From the NCBI GenBank assembly GCA_018857735.1, contig JABMCL010001181.1, forward strand, positions 1 to 64,000: a stretch of 64,000 bases of DNA, given 5' to 3'. A model generated the notes under the pieces. It searched no databases. It was not told where the DNA came from and saw only the letters and a program-made list of their open reading frames with translations. The first letter of the stretch is position 1, and each line of letters begins with the position of its first letter. Shown piece after piece: positions 1 through 10,460 of the stretch. A program made the translations under genes and the position numbers. Source of the stretch: Alviniconcha marisindica (lineage: Eukaryota; Mollusca; Gastropoda; Provannidae).

Positions 1-10
1 ACTAATGTTT

Positions 11-352
11 TCACAGTCGAACGCTTTCAACTTTTGTCAACAACTGGTTGCCGAGTGTTTCGAATCGCGTTTCAAACTGATCAGAAAACAAAGTCTCAAA
101 CCTTTTCTCTTGCTGGTCAAACATCCTTTGCATTTCCTCATTCGGGCCCGGGTGCGTTTCAGTGTCATTGGCGCACAGCAGAACTCGCATCAAAACAACT
201 GTCAGAAAGACGCACAGCACTTGAGCTCTTCTCGTTCGTGTATTGTGGCCGAACATGGTGGCTGCTAACTTTGCACGCTTTCCCATGAAGAAGACGAATA
301 TTGTTGCAAAACGTCCACAAATGGATCGGAAAGAAACATTTTCCAGTGGCAT
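11..352 (-). pseudogene. LINE ORF1 N-terminus with degenerate 2A-like motif
   Basis: The 113-codon minus-strand frame has a hydrophobic stretch (VLCVFLTVVLMRVLLC) followed at once by NDTETHPGP, then a coiled-coil-like tail with repeated RFETL. This is the layout of the N-terminus of a non-LTR retrotransposon protein with a 2A-like peptide (consensus D-V/I-E-x-N-P-G-P), as in the element at 7.5 kb. Here the core is altered: Val is Thr and the Asn of NPGP is His, changes expected to abolish ribosome skipping. The frame stops at 11-13, and the rest of the element would lie left of the window. It is separate from the LINE at 0.6-5.5 kb because it lies beyond that element's 3' tail. Family assignment is inference from the hydrophobic/2A/coil order. 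Confidence 0.5.
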
Positions 353-481
353 TGTCTTCAGTTAGCAGGTGCACATCTAAATCCAGCTTTCAATGGACAT
401 AATCAGTGATTAATCAACGAAAATAATCCAAATTAGCAGAGCGTCGTTGAAAAGCGTCTTTTCCGGTCTCTGACATGTGCT

Positions 482-505
482 CACCTCTTAGAGAGAGAGA
501 GAAAA

Positions 506-570
<65 letters not shown>
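482..570. repeat. AG/GA microsatellite
   Basis: Nearly uninterrupted GA dinucleotides directly after the 3' tail of the minus-strand LINE. The bases between 353 and 481 hold no recognisable gene. Confidence 0.95.
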
Positions 571-574
<4 letters not shown>

Positions 575-742
575 TTTGAAATTTGAAATTTTAATTGCAT
601 ATCGGCCACAGGCCCCAATACAAGTTAAAATAAAATTTAAAATCAGTACATATACACATTAATCTTAAAATAAAATACAAAAACATGAACAAGTAAAAGA
701 CACCGTAAAACCAGTCTGTTGTGTACAATCTATATCGTAAAA

Positions 743-1540
743 TTAGTTTGACCCCGTAAACTCTTTTCTTCTCCTAATCGCACTGAAAACAAACTTGGCC
801 AATCGAAACATATTTGTTTTGCTTTTCCAGGAAAGAACATTTTCCAGAGAAGCCGTGACTGCGTTTTGAGACGTATCGTTCAGAAGTTTCTCCCGAATGT
901 CATTATAGAGGGGACAAGCGAACAACAAGTGCCCTTCGTTCTCTATCGCATTTACACAAAATACACAATTTCTCTGGATCGCACAAACACTGTAGCGATG
1001 AAGATTATTGTTAATTGGTAGCACACCAAGTCGCAGTTGGCAAAAACCAACTCTGAAGCAATATATTTCAAGGGCTGAAAGGTATTGCTCTGGTTCAAAT
1101 ATTAACTTAACATTGCGGTATGAAAAATATCTGTATTTATCTCGAATAGTTGCATTTCATTCTTGAATAAAATTATCTGTAAGTCTCTGTTTCAATTCAC
1201 ATAAAAATTTCTTTTCGTTTTTGCTTAATATATTTTTCACCTGAGTGACTCAACATTTCTTCTCGCTTTCATCCATTAAAATCATCATTTTATACGCTTG
1301 CTTAGGGATCCTGATGTCGTCCATCTTTAAAACACGGAACCAATATTTCAAACACCGTAGTGTACTATTCACAAAAAGTGGGTATCGACCGAGTTCACCG
1401 TACACCATCTTGTTCGGTGTTCTCAGAGGAACTCCTAAAAAACGCTACAAGCCATCATGTGCACCTTTTCTATGCCATCCAGTCTCACAGTTCCCCAGAT
1501 CTCAGATGCATACATCAATATAGGCTGAATCTTAATATCA
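743..1540 (-). pseudogene. LINE A ORF2 C-terminal region with zinc knuckle
   Basis: This continues the RT frame after a one-base insertion near 1540. Past it the minus strand resumes coding in the shifted frame with motifs such as QPILMYASEIWG, typical of the LINE thumb region. The last 93 codons contain C-x2-C-x7-H-x4-C (CVFC...GHLLFAC), a cysteine/histidine knuckle common at the C-terminus of LINE ORF2 proteins and thought to bind template RNA. The frame ends with a stop near 743. More than one indel separates 1025-1540 into pieces, so no intact product is possible. Confidence 0.75.
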
Positions 1541-3047
1541 AAAATCTTTAAAAAACGTCTGTCTTGTCATATCTTTTCCCAAGGCTTTACATAAGTGGAA
1601 AACTGCCTTCTTGCCTTTTGCTACAAAAGCGGAAGTTCCTTCTCTATAACTTGACTTTGTTGTAAAAGTAAAACCCAAATATGTGTAACTGTTGACCACA
1701 TTCATAGATTTACCAGCATAATACCACTTCTCGTGTTTGCCAAGATGTCCACCCTTTTTGAAAACCATAACCTTTGTTTTGCCTTCATTTACTTCCATCC
1801 CCATCTTAACACAGCAGTCTCGCAGACAATTTAGCTGATTTTGCAGTCCACTTGGTGTTGTTGCCAGGAGGGTTACATCATCCGCAAACAACAAAATGAA
1901 TAATTCTATGAGACCTGATAACATCTGAACTCCATGTTTGCCAGTGCTTTGAATATGTTCTGCCAGTTGATTAATAAACAGACAAAACAATGTAGGACTT
2001 AGCACACACCCTTGCCTTACCCCATTTGGACATTCGAAAAAGTCTGTATACTCATTTTTCACTCTAACACAGGATAACAAAGAGTTGTACATAGCCTTTA
2101 TGGCCCCTGCAAACTTGCCGGATACACCTTCCTTTTGCAATGTTTCTAGCAGTTTACAGTGTCTTACCGAGTCGAATGCTTTGCGGAAGTCCACAAAAGC
2201 AACGTACATTTTTGCTCCACGCTTTTCAAGGTGCTTTTGAACAATGGCATTCAAAACAAAAATATGGTCTACTGTAGAATAATTTTTACGAAACCCTGTT
2301 TGCTCCTCGGCGATTTTGTTGTCGTCCTCCAACCAGGCATACAGTCGTTTGTTCAGAATGGATGTGTAGCATTTGCTAATTATGCTTAACAGAGACACAC
2401 CTCTATAATTATCTGGCAAATCTGCATTTCCTTTCTTGTGGATTGGGACAATGATGGCTTTGGCCCAATCCCGGGGATAAATACCTTTGTCAAACAAGTT
2501 ATTAAAATATGTCACTAAAAACATACTTATTTTGCTTCCTCCAAGTTTTAACATTTCTGCCAGAATGTTGTCAAGACCACTTGCCTTTCCTGTTTTTAGC
2601 TTGCTTACAGCAACTCTAACCTCGGCTTCAGAGATTGGCTGGTTTAAGACATCACTATCCAAATCAAGTACCTCACTGACCTCATCATCCAGCTCACTAC
2701 ACTCCCTGCTGATTCCACCATCTGATTGGGAAAACAGTTGTTGGAAGTGATCAAACCATCCTTGTCTTTCAATTTTTTCACTTAACTCTGGTTTCCTTTC
2801 ACCACAGCAGGCCCTAACTTCTTTCCAGAAATCAGATGAATTTTTTATACTTGCAGCTAGTGATGCTGCTTTGCCTTTGTAATACTGATTCTTCTTCTGC
2901 GTAATGAGGTTCCTGTACACCTTGTTAGCACTTGTATAAGATTGTCTACTCTCCTCTGATCTTTTTTTCTTGTACTGTTTTAGCAGTCGTTTTACATCAT
3001 TTTTATGATCGTTACACTCTTCATCGAACCATTCGGCTTTTTTTATT
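1538..3047 (-). pseudogene. LINE A reverse transcriptase domain
   Basis: A 460-codon open frame from 2920, extendable upstream in the same frame to about 3047 (KKAEWFDEE...), covers the whole RT domain. Visible blocks are GKASGLDNILAEML, DNYRGVSLL, QTGFRKNYSTVDHIFVL, VAFVDFRKAFDSV, NGVRQGCVLSPTLF and the catalytic box FADDVTLLA with both aspartates kept. It would copy LINE RNA at a nicked target. The catalytic core is intact, but frameshifts on both sides cut it from the endonuclease and the C-terminus, so it is an open domain in a dead element. Confidence 0.9.
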
Positions 3048-4319
3048 TAGATCTGATACCAACAGAATTTTTTTTCAACATGCACTCACTAGCAGCTTTC
3101 AAGCAGCCAACAAACGAGTCTAACGCCTTGTCCGCATCAAGGATAATTTCATCTGTGGCTTTGCGAAGAAGATCCTGAATTTCATCTGACCCAGTGCAGC
3201 ATTGAAATGACTGCTCTTTTGTTTTATCCCAAACAATTTTGTTTATAACTTTTGGGTTATTTCTTAACACCTTCATGTTGACATTTGCAACCCCAGAAAT
3301 TTTCATTTTTAATGTAACAGGCATGTGATCCGACTCTATCAAACTACCTACATCAAGAGAGTCTACGCACACGCTGTAAAACAAATCACATGACATAATA
3401 AAGTAGTCAATGACACTTGAACCTGTCTTTGATATGTATGTACAACTATCATCAAATCCCACTCAGTCAATCCATTCAAAATCATGCACTCATACATATC
3501 ACACAGGTCGATGAGCTGATTTCCAAACGTGTTCACATGGGTGTCGTTTGATCGTCTGGGAAAGGGCTCCTTGTCACAGTCCCTATTACAAAACACGTCA
3601 TCAAGGTCTTCAGCATCCCGTGTTCCATTTCGGGTTCCCGTTCGTGCATTGAAGTCCCCGCACATAAGAAGCAAAAACTCCCCGGTACTGTCACATATAT
3701 CTAAAACACATTTTTCTATGATTTCAACACCATAACCATTTTGAGTATGATCATAATATGGCGACTGAGTTGGAGGAAGGTAGGCGAAGACCATTACTAC
3801 CGGTTTGGCTGTCCCAAATAGTTCTTTATCTATTCTAAAAACAATTGCATTGTCAATTTCTGTATCTAAACGTTTTATGTAGGACGCCAGTGACTTATGG
3901 ATCAGCGCAATGACTCCTCCCGAGAATCTGCCTTGGTGTGAGAGTTTTTTTGCAGGGGAGGTAAACATGCAAAATTCTGTAAACAAGTCCGAACGCAATT
4001 CATTACTCACATACGTTTCTGTAAGACACACGAGATGAAAAGATTTTATGTATTCAACAAAGTCCGCGATTTGTAGTTTCGGTAACAGGCCGCCTACATT
4101 ATAGTTCAAAAATCTGATGCATCGATTATTTCCGTGTTCATTTTCTGCACGCACTGACCTTTCTGCATCGTAAACTACACTGTCCGAATGGAGCGCCTCG
4201 TTGTTGCAATGAGTGTGGTCATCAGGAAGTATGCTGCCTGCTTTCTGTCGGAGATGGCTGCCATTGGTGGTGTCCCCTGTCGCCGTCTCTGCGACAGACA
4301 CGGGTGTTCCTGTCCTCAC
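3043..4319 (-). pseudogene. LINE A AP-type endonuclease domain (frameshifted)
   Basis: Two overlapping minus-strand frames, 4319-3363 and 3462-3043, together give an exonuclease-endonuclease-phosphatase fold. Motifs in order are FLNYNVGGL, VCLTETYVS, GGVIALIHKS, CGDFNARTG, ILNGL, then after a one-base shift near 3460 CTYISKTGSSVIDYFI and ESDHMPV. These include the expected catalytic Glu, Asp/Asn and terminal Asp-His. The enzyme nicks target DNA to prime reverse transcription. A second shift near 3047 separates it from the RT. The ATG at 4319 is plausible for ORF2 because it follows the end of ORF1 by about 100 bases. Confidence 0.88.
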
Positions 4320-4421
4320 CGTGCATGTCGGCGCCTTAGAAAAGGGAGCGGTGCATCGGGTGGTGGGTACCCTGTTCCGTGTTGCTGCTGCTTCGTCTGG
4401 ATGAGGGGCCCGACCAAGCTG

Positions 4422-5514
4422 TCAGGCCGTGCTGTTTGCAGTGGCTGCTTCGTCATTTGGCTGTTGGTTCTGTCCGTTACTCTTCGGTTGGCTTTCTTCC
4501 CTTTCTTTCTCCAGTCGCCAAGTGTCAGGGATCTGGGTTTGGCCATCACTGTGTGCCGCAGTCAATAAAGCTGAGCGAGAGCGTGAACGGGTGTTAACAC
4601 TGTGAGCAGTGTCTTCCTTGTTTGCCTCACCACTGTTTTCACGTGCTGCTACGTCGTTGCCACAGTCATGTGCTGGGGTCTCCGCTGGGGTTTCCCCGCT
4701 GTCACTGTACTGTGGCGTGGGGCTAAAATTAACTTCGGCCTCCAGTGAAGCTGGGTCCCGACTGGACGCGCTGTTGTTTTCCACTGCTGTCTCCACGTTG
4801 TCCCAGATGTTTGTGCCTGGGCTGGTTCCACTGTCTTTCAACACTTCTGCATAAGTTCTGTCTCTGGGGCTTCTGCTACGGCCCCGCGGGTGTCTCGGCG
4901 GGGGGGGGGGGGGGGGGCCTAGGGGAGAACTGACTTCTGTCGTGGGTACAGCGGCCGTTCTTGCTGGAAGGGGCGTGGTCCGTGGAGTTTGTATAGTGCG
5001 CTCTGGGAGGGATGGGAGATATCTCGCCCCATGGTCGTCCATCTCGTCCCTCCCTCCTGTTATTCCAGGTATGAAGAGAGTGCCCGACGTTCACGGTGGC
5101 TCTGGACTGGTGCTGGTACTCTCCGTGGTTCCAGTCTCTCCTGTCCCGATCGTTGCGGTCATTATGCGAGGAGTAGTATCCGTCGTGTCTCTGTTGCTGG
5201 CAGTAGCGACTGACGTTCTGTAGTGGATGGGGGAAATCTCTGTCGGGGAAAGTGGAGTGCCTGTCGTCTCTGCGGGGAGGAGAGTAGTCCCTGTAGTGCA
5301 CATGCTTGGGAGAGTGGATTCGCCCAAACTCACGCGCAGGGTAGTGACTGTTGTAGACCGTCCTGTCGTCTCCGCCGTGGCGGGGGCCGTTGTGCCGGTC
5401 GTGTCTGCCTTGGTGTGGTTCGTTCTTCTCGTCCCCTCTGGCATCAAGTGAACTGCTTCTTAAGCTTCCTCCGCGAAGGTTGTTGTCTGTGTGTTCATGT
5501 TGGTGTACGGTCAT
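4422..5514 (-). pseudogene. LINE A ORF1-like basic, proline-rich protein, split at a G18 run
   Basis: Frames 5514-4876 and 5042-4422 are two halves of one protein. The first is Arg/His/Asp-rich (RNDRDRRDWNHGEY) and the second runs from a poly-Pro stretch into RSPRDRTYAEVLKDSG. They join at the G18 homopolymer at 4900-4917, where a slip of one or two bases restores a single frame through the prolines. It is probably an RNA-binding ORF1 protein, but I see no RRM, zinc knuckle or CTD like those of LINE B, so the role rests on position and composition. The break may be real slippage or a homopolymer sequencing error. Confidence 0.6.
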
Positions 5515-6671
5515 CAGCCAGCAGTGAACGACGATATTTCTTCAAAAGCCTTCGGACATTTCTTCTTCCCACTTTACACTCCCAGTCTAACCATTCGTCT
5601 ACCTTCCTCCCATTTTTTTTTATCGTTATCTGCTTCTTCATGCATTCAGCCTTTTCTTTGATGCAGTTATTAAATATATCCAAGGCTTCGTCTATGTCAA
5701 GATCAATCAAGCTAGTAGCTTCGTCAAGTATCGCACAAGTTTCATCTGTACACATTAGACTAGTAAACGTTTGTGCACTGAGGTTATCCCAGACAAACTT
5801 TTCAATTATTTGCTCATGCTGAGAAACTTCATCACTGCACACATTTTCCTTTGGAAATATATCACGGAATGTAAGTGGCATGTAATCCGATTCAATACGT
5901 CCAGTGACACAAAGTTCACACGTGGAATGGATAAGTGCATACAAATCATTTGACAAAATAAAATAATCATTAACGCTACTACCAGTCTCTGAGATGTACG
6001 TATAGCAACCTTGAAGGTCACCTTTACATACACCATTCAGAATACAAAGGTCAAAAGTGGTACACAGATTTAACAAAAGCTTTCCGTAGTTGTTTACAAC
6101 ATTGTCCTGAGACTTTCTGTTCAGATTTACTGGCTGGCTCTCCTGCAACGATTCAAATATATTATCGTTCATTGAATTAATCTGAGAATTGCTGGCTGTT
6201 CTACTGTTCAAATCGCCAGCCATAATTACATAAACGTCATTCAAAGTAAGCATACAGTCAGTCAAGCACTCCTCTAGTTTTCCAATACCATTGTCTACAT
6301 CAAAATACGGGTAAAATGGAGAGCCCTCAGGTGGGACATACGCACAAACATACAAAATATCTTTCATAACACCAAACAGCTCCTTATCGATTAGAAACAT
6401 TCCACTGCAAGAACGAGAAGGGTTTATTTACACTTGCACCCGGCTGCTTACTTTCAACCAGCAAAGCACGACTAGTTTCTGACTCTTCATGACAGTCCGT
6501 GTTTACATAGGCCTCAGCGTCACGCACGCTTGCATCGTCATCGCTGACGTCAGTCCGAGCTTCACACTCTTTACTACGAATGTCCCGTGCAAAACAAACA
6601 ACCGGTGTCCCTGTTCTTTTCTTCCCCCCAACATCACCACAAACAAAATCAACACGGCTCAAAGGAGACAT
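5495..6671 (-). pseudogene. LINE B endonuclease, internally deleted
   Basis: Frame 6671-6384 starts at an ATG just after ORF1 and reaches PFSFLQWNV, the first endonuclease strand. Frame 6400-5495 resumes with FLIDKELFG and continues through AYVPPEGSPFY, MAGDLNSRTA, LCILNGV, TYISETGSSVNDYFIL and ESDYMPL. By alignment with LINE A, roughly 80 residues between QWNV and DKELFG are missing, including the segment with the catalytic Glu, and the deletion also shifts the frame. The last codons run into LINE A sequence. Confidence 0.8.
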
Positions 6672-7740
6672 TGACCCCCCACGATCAGAACGGCCAGAGT
6701 CCTATCTCATTTCTTTCAGGTTATCCCCGTCATCAAGACTAACCTTCTTCCCGTCTATGATGAGATGATCGAACACCATCATGCATTTCTTGTTCTCACT
6801 ACGTGCTTTCTTTAGATGAGGAACTAACCTGCGCCTCACATCGCGAACAGAGAAGAAAAGTCCTCCCCGATGAAGACTTTAGTCCCCTGCAGTTTCCGTT
6901 TGGCCTTAAGTATCTTAACTTTGTCCTTGAAAAAAGTACAGCGGCCACCACGGGAGAGTTGGGCTTGGCATTGAGGCGTGCACTCTGTCAAACTGAAAAT
7001 CATCAGCCAGTTCCAGCTGTCCGTGATCAGATCCTCAGATTCCTTCCAGTCCTCTCCGTCTCCTTCTCTGCTCTCACCAGACCGTGGATTATGAAGCTGT
7101 TTCGTTTAGATCGGCCTTCAAGGTCATCAATTTTCCTGTCCATTCGTTTCGTTTTCTCTAGTCTCTCGTTCTTTGCCTTCAAGTCCTTGTTCTCCTGTCG
7201 TATGAACGCACGTCTTCCTTCAGTTCTTTCACCTCATCCTGCAGTCTGGCAAAACCTTCACTCAGAATCTTCACATCGCCTTTCATATCATCAAACTTTA
7301 AGTTCATTGAAGAAAGCACAGCCATGACGTCAGCCAGGGTCGGTTCTTTACCTTCAGTCTGGGGGTTGTCCGTGCTGCGTGCTGGCGTGGTCCCGCTTCC
7401 CGGCCTGGTCTGTCTCACCGTGTCTGCTTTTGGAGGTCCCGGGTTGAGTTCAACATCCCCACACTGTAGCAGTAGGTTACTGCCCCAGAACAATATGGAC
7501 AGGAGAAACCACAGGTAACACCGTCTAGCATGGACTTCAGTTTCAAAACATTGTCCCCGTTACGCTTTGCCGCCATGGTTACCCTTTGCCGCCATGGCCC
7601 GCTTCGACATGAAAACCATAAATACTGAACAAAAGGGCCAAACCGTACGAAAGTCAAGATTTCCTGAAGGCCTGATACATCAGCCGACACCTTCACAAGT
7701 CCTGAATCATAAAATGTCCTCTGGCACTGGTACTTTATGA
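5515..7740 (-). mobile_element. LINE B, 3'-truncated non-LTR retrotransposon with L1-type ORF1 and 2A
   Basis: A second minus-strand element with 5' leader (about 7740-7560), ORF1 (about 7560-6720) and the start of ORF2 (6671-5515). Its RT and 3' end are absent because the sequence switches to LINE A ORF1 at about 5515. It shares endonuclease motifs such as DKELFG with LINE A, but many positions differ, so it is a related but distinct family. ORF2 also has an internal deletion. The copy is non-functional. Confidence 0.75.
6720..7560 (-). pseudogene. LINE B ORF1: signal-like segment, 2A, coiled coil, RRM-like and CTD
   Basis: The minus strand reads a hydrophobic stretch (YLWFLLSILFWGSNLLLQC) directly followed by GDVELNPGP, a canonical 2A-like core. 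A charged coiled coil follows (DEVKELKEDV, ENKDLKAKNERLEK), then DLEGRSKRNSFIIHGL, the signature at the start of the L1 ORF1p RRM. After two frame breaks comes GEDFS and VRRRLVPHLKKARSENKK with FDHLIIDGK, the hallmark of the ORF1p C-terminal domain. Such proteins coat LINE RNA as trimers. In known cases the 2A either separates the leader by ribosome skipping or modulates its use as a signal sequence. Frame breaks near 7180, 7010 and 6860, and the lack of an in-frame ATG before the hydrophobic stretch, make this copy a pseudogene. Confidence 0.72.
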
Positions 7741-7769
7741 ATCTTTGCAGAGCCCGCTAAGTCTGCAGC

Positions 7770-8475
7770 GCGCGGTTCTCGTCGTTTCTCGCGCCCCCCT
7801 CCTCCCCCTGGGTGCTTTTTGTTTGTGTTCTCACTGAATCCACAGGTGGTTTTTTTTGTTTGTGAGAGAGAGAGTGGAGAAAGGGGGTGAGCAATGAGGG
7901 GAGGTAACTGTAAGGAGAAGGATTCAGTAGGTACTGTGGGAAAAGAAATCCGGTGAGGGGGATGAGGAGGCAGGTAGGTGACAAAAGATTCGAAAACAAA
8001 TAAAATTCAGTCCGCCGAAAACGAACGTCTTCGTTTTTTGAGTGTTTGGCAGCCTGTTCCAAAGGGAAGCCCCGGGCACCTTGGGGGGGGGCCAGAACCC
8101 CGGTGTTTTTTTGTGTTTCACTGAATCCACAGGTGTTTTTTTTTTGTGTTCTCACTGAATCCACGGTGTTTTTTTGTTTGTGTTTTCACTGAATCCACAT
8201 GGGTTTGGTTGTTTTTCACTTTTTCACGGGGTTTGGGATGTAGGGGGACCTTTCCGATTTGGGTGGGAAACCAGGCAGGACGGGATTTCTAGTAGAGGAT
8301 TTTTCGGCACCCGGGCAGATTCTGGGCGAAAGTCAACGTTAAATCATTCGTTCCCCAAACACTTTTCGCCCGCCCTCTGGGTAGGGATCGTAACAGGGGC
8401 CGGGTAAACCCAAAACGCGGTCCGGGGGGTGTTGAAAAGGGGCCAAAAAAAAAACCCCCTTTTGGGGTTTTAAAA
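7770..8475 (-). mobile_element. 5'-truncated LINE 3' fragment, copy a
   Basis: Diverged copy of a LINE tail also found near 12.6, 14.2, 16.8 and 18.9 kb. It keeps the RSFR...LWNRLPN region and a 33-34-bp tandem repeat (core GTGTTCTCACTGAATCC) within the ORF2 C-terminus. Many homopolymer-like differences (runs of A, C, G and T near 8070-8180 and 8420-8470) set it apart from the cleaner copies and suggest poor consensus quality here as well as decay. Confidence 0.6.
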
Positions 8476-8825
8476 CGCCGAAAGATCAAATCGGGTTTAG
8501 GAAACGTTATGACCATTTTGCATCAACAACAGCACCAGCTGCATCAACAGAATGTTTGAACGTTGTGATAATGTTGCCTTAGAAACACAAATCAACAACG
8601 TTGTGACCATGCAGGTTCAGCTAAGCAAAATCGGTGTCAGGCAGGACGACAAGAACAAGTCCGATGGACTGCTCCGCTGTGTGTGGTGAAGACTCAGAAA
8701 AAAGAAGTTGTATGAACCGGTTTTGGGGGAAATAAGAAAGATTACTTCTGTCGGTATACAAAGCACGAGAGCGGGGAGAGAGGGTGGGGCAAGAGCGAGA
8801 GTAAGGCAGAGACGAGAAAATTAGT
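8476..8825. repeat. Duplicated spacer preceding an exon copy
   Basis: Sequence beginning near AAACGTTATGACCAT and ending near an AG-rich stretch recurs at 14761-15107 and 19241-19595 and, badly degraded, at 17341-17815. Each time it leads through an AC tract into a TIR-like exon. No ORF is evident. I take it as part of the intron and the segmental duplication unit. Confidence 0.75.
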
Positions 8826-8854
8826 CACACACACACACCACACACACACCACAC

Positions 8855-8886
<32 letters not shown>
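8826..8886. repeat. AC microsatellite
   Basis: CA-rich tract with a few CC interruptions; the same tract occurs at the same place in the other duplicated units (15107-15172, 19596-19652). Confidence 0.9.
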
Positions 8887-8888
<2 letters not shown>

Positions 8889-9015
8889 TGAGTAGCGGTG
8901 AATTCATCTTGAGTGGCTGGTAGAGTGCATCAAAGTAATTGTAATAAATATAACAAACTTACAACTGTTGTTGGCCAAACTGCCTGTACATTTATATTTG
9001 CACAGAATCACTCAC

Positions 9016-9465
9016 CTATCATTGTGGTCAGTGTCGTCCAGAACTGGGACCGCTCCTCATCAGACTGAGGATACAGCATCAGAATAGAGTGAGGAAGTTT
9101 GCTGTCAATCAAGTCAGGACGATACCTCTCTTTCTGTAGGAACAGTGTGTGGGTGTCTGGGTGTCCTGCTGTCTCCACAGCCTCACGTAACAACCTGTTA
9201 GTGACTGAGTCATGACGGTATACGATGACAATGACGACACCGTCTCCTTTGGATGATGACGTAGCTACACGACTCTGTGGCGGCACCAGCTGCAGTCCAG
9301 TGCGTGTCTCCAGCTCCTTGGTCAGCTCGGTGTGAACAAATGGCTTCTGGCTGTGACGGTAGATGACGTGCACAGCGTTGTGGTCCGCAGACTCGAACAC
9401 AGCGTGTTGAACTAGGCCAAAGTCATTCAGCATGGCACGACGTGTAAGGTCCATGTCTGGCTCAC
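9016..9465 (-). CDS. Intact phase 1-1 exon, TIR/SEFIR-like domain (unit 1)
   Basis: On the minus strand an acceptor (TTCTAG) precedes GT-GAG-CCA-GAC-ATG and a donor follows ATG-ATA-G|GTGAGT. Both borders split a codon after its first base, so the 450-bp exon is symmetric (phase 1-1) and open throughout. Features are HAVFESADHNAVHVIYRHSQ, then FVHTELTKELETRTGLQLV, then VVIVIVYRHD, LLREAVETAG, HTLFLQ and a final QFWTTLTTMIG. Alternating hydrophobic strands and helices, with the final FW-x2-L, resemble TIR or SEFIR domains of innate immune receptors and adaptors. This is similarity by eye, not a proven match. No signal or membrane segment lies in the exon. It has five paralogues downstream on the same strand. 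Confidence 0.6.
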
Positions 9466-9521
9466 CTAGAACATTTAAAATGTATAATCTTGCCATTTAA
9501 TTCCGAGATACAATTAACTTT

Positions 9522-9930
9522 ATGAAAATGTCAGAGATACACAAACGCGCGAGGACACATACCCACACGCGCGCACACACGTACACAAACACGCGCAGAG
9601 ACATAAGTACACACACTCACGTACATGTGCAAAACACAGAACTGCCCATATATTCAGATCATGGGCATCAAGTCTTACATAGAAGGCAATATCTATATAT
9701 ATTTCTTTTTTTCATTCTGATGTTTGTAATTTGTTGATTATTTACTAGTTTCACTGTCAACAGTAAGAAGTAACGTTATAAACAGGGAAAATATATATGT
9801 AGATAAAACCCACAAAAGGGAAAAAAACAAAATAAACACAGAAGACAGACAACAGACAGACACAACCACACACACACACACACACACACACACAACCCCA
9901 CACACACACACCACACTAGTAAAGGGAATT
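9522..9930. repeat. Duplicated intron-type sequence with AC tracts
   Basis: Starts GAGATACACA with CGCG-rich AC variants, then ACATGTGCAAAACACAGAAC, an AT-rich stretch ending in TTGTTGATTATTT and a CAGACAGACAG/AC tract. The same series recurs at 13061-13395, 15880-16300 and 20290-20715. No gene seen. Confidence 0.75.
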
Positions 9931-10023
9931 TTTCTTGAGGGCTGGTAATGCTCAAAGTAAATTTTAAAAAATATTTAAATTTGTTGGAAAATCCCCTTCA
10001 TTTTATGCAACGGAATCACTCAC

Positions 10024-10460
10024 CTATTATTGTGGTCAGGGGTCCCGAAAGGGACCCTCCCATCAATGGGTAACCCTCAGAGTAGAGTGAGGAAGTTTGC
10101 TGTCAACCCAGTCAGGACGAAATCCATTCAGCTGTAGGAACAGTGTGTGGGTGTCTGGGTGTTCTGTCTCCACAGCCTCACGTAACAACCTGTTTTGTGA
10201 GTGAGTCATGACCGTCTACGATGACAATGACGACACCGTCTCCTTTGGATGATGACGTAGCTACACGCTCTGTGGCGGCACCAGCTGCAGTCCAGTGCAT
10301 GTCTCCAGCTCCTTAGTCAGCTCGGTGACTATAAAGTGTCTCTGGGTGTGACTGTAGATGACGTGCACAGTGTTGCGGTCCGATGATTCTAACACAGCGT
10401 GTTGAACTGGGCTAGTATCAAGCAGCATGCCACGACGTGTACTGTTCATGTCTGGCTCAC
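10024..10460 (-). pseudogene. TIR-like exon copy, frameshifted (unit 2)
   Basis: Homologous to the exon at 9016-9465. The acceptor (TTGTTCAG before GT-GAG-CCA) and the first half (HAVLESSDRNTVHVIYSHTQ, then FIVTELTKELETCTGLQLV) are well kept. The frame breaks at the PPQS position through loss of one base in the CGACTCTG sequence. The second half has several more indels, and the region 10024-10100 is scrambled relative to the other copies. Total length is 437 rather than 450 bases. The donor region is still recognisable. Confidence 0.65.

Larger units (their letters stand above)
571..5515 (-). mobile_element. Non-LTR retrotransposon (LINE A), near full length, decayed
   Basis: Read on the minus strand the order is ORF1 (about 5514-4422), AP endonuclease (4319-3043), reverse transcriptase (3047-1538), C-terminal zinc knuckle (1024-743) and a 3' end with repeated TTGAAATTT-like units running into a GA tract. 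This is the canonical APE-type LINE layout. ORF2 is broken by single-base indels near 3460, 3047 and 1540 and further changes in 1025-1540, so the copy is dead. On its 5' side it abuts the endonuclease of LINE B at about 5515 with no recognisable spacer. I did not find target-site duplications. The clade (CR1/L2-like or other) is not resolved by eye. Confidence 0.85.

Noticed and set aside
5223..5822. 199-codon plus frame at 5.2 kb and the 174-codon plus frame at 6.8 kb
   Set aside because: Antisense to LINE ORF1/ORF2 coding sequence; no domain of their own.
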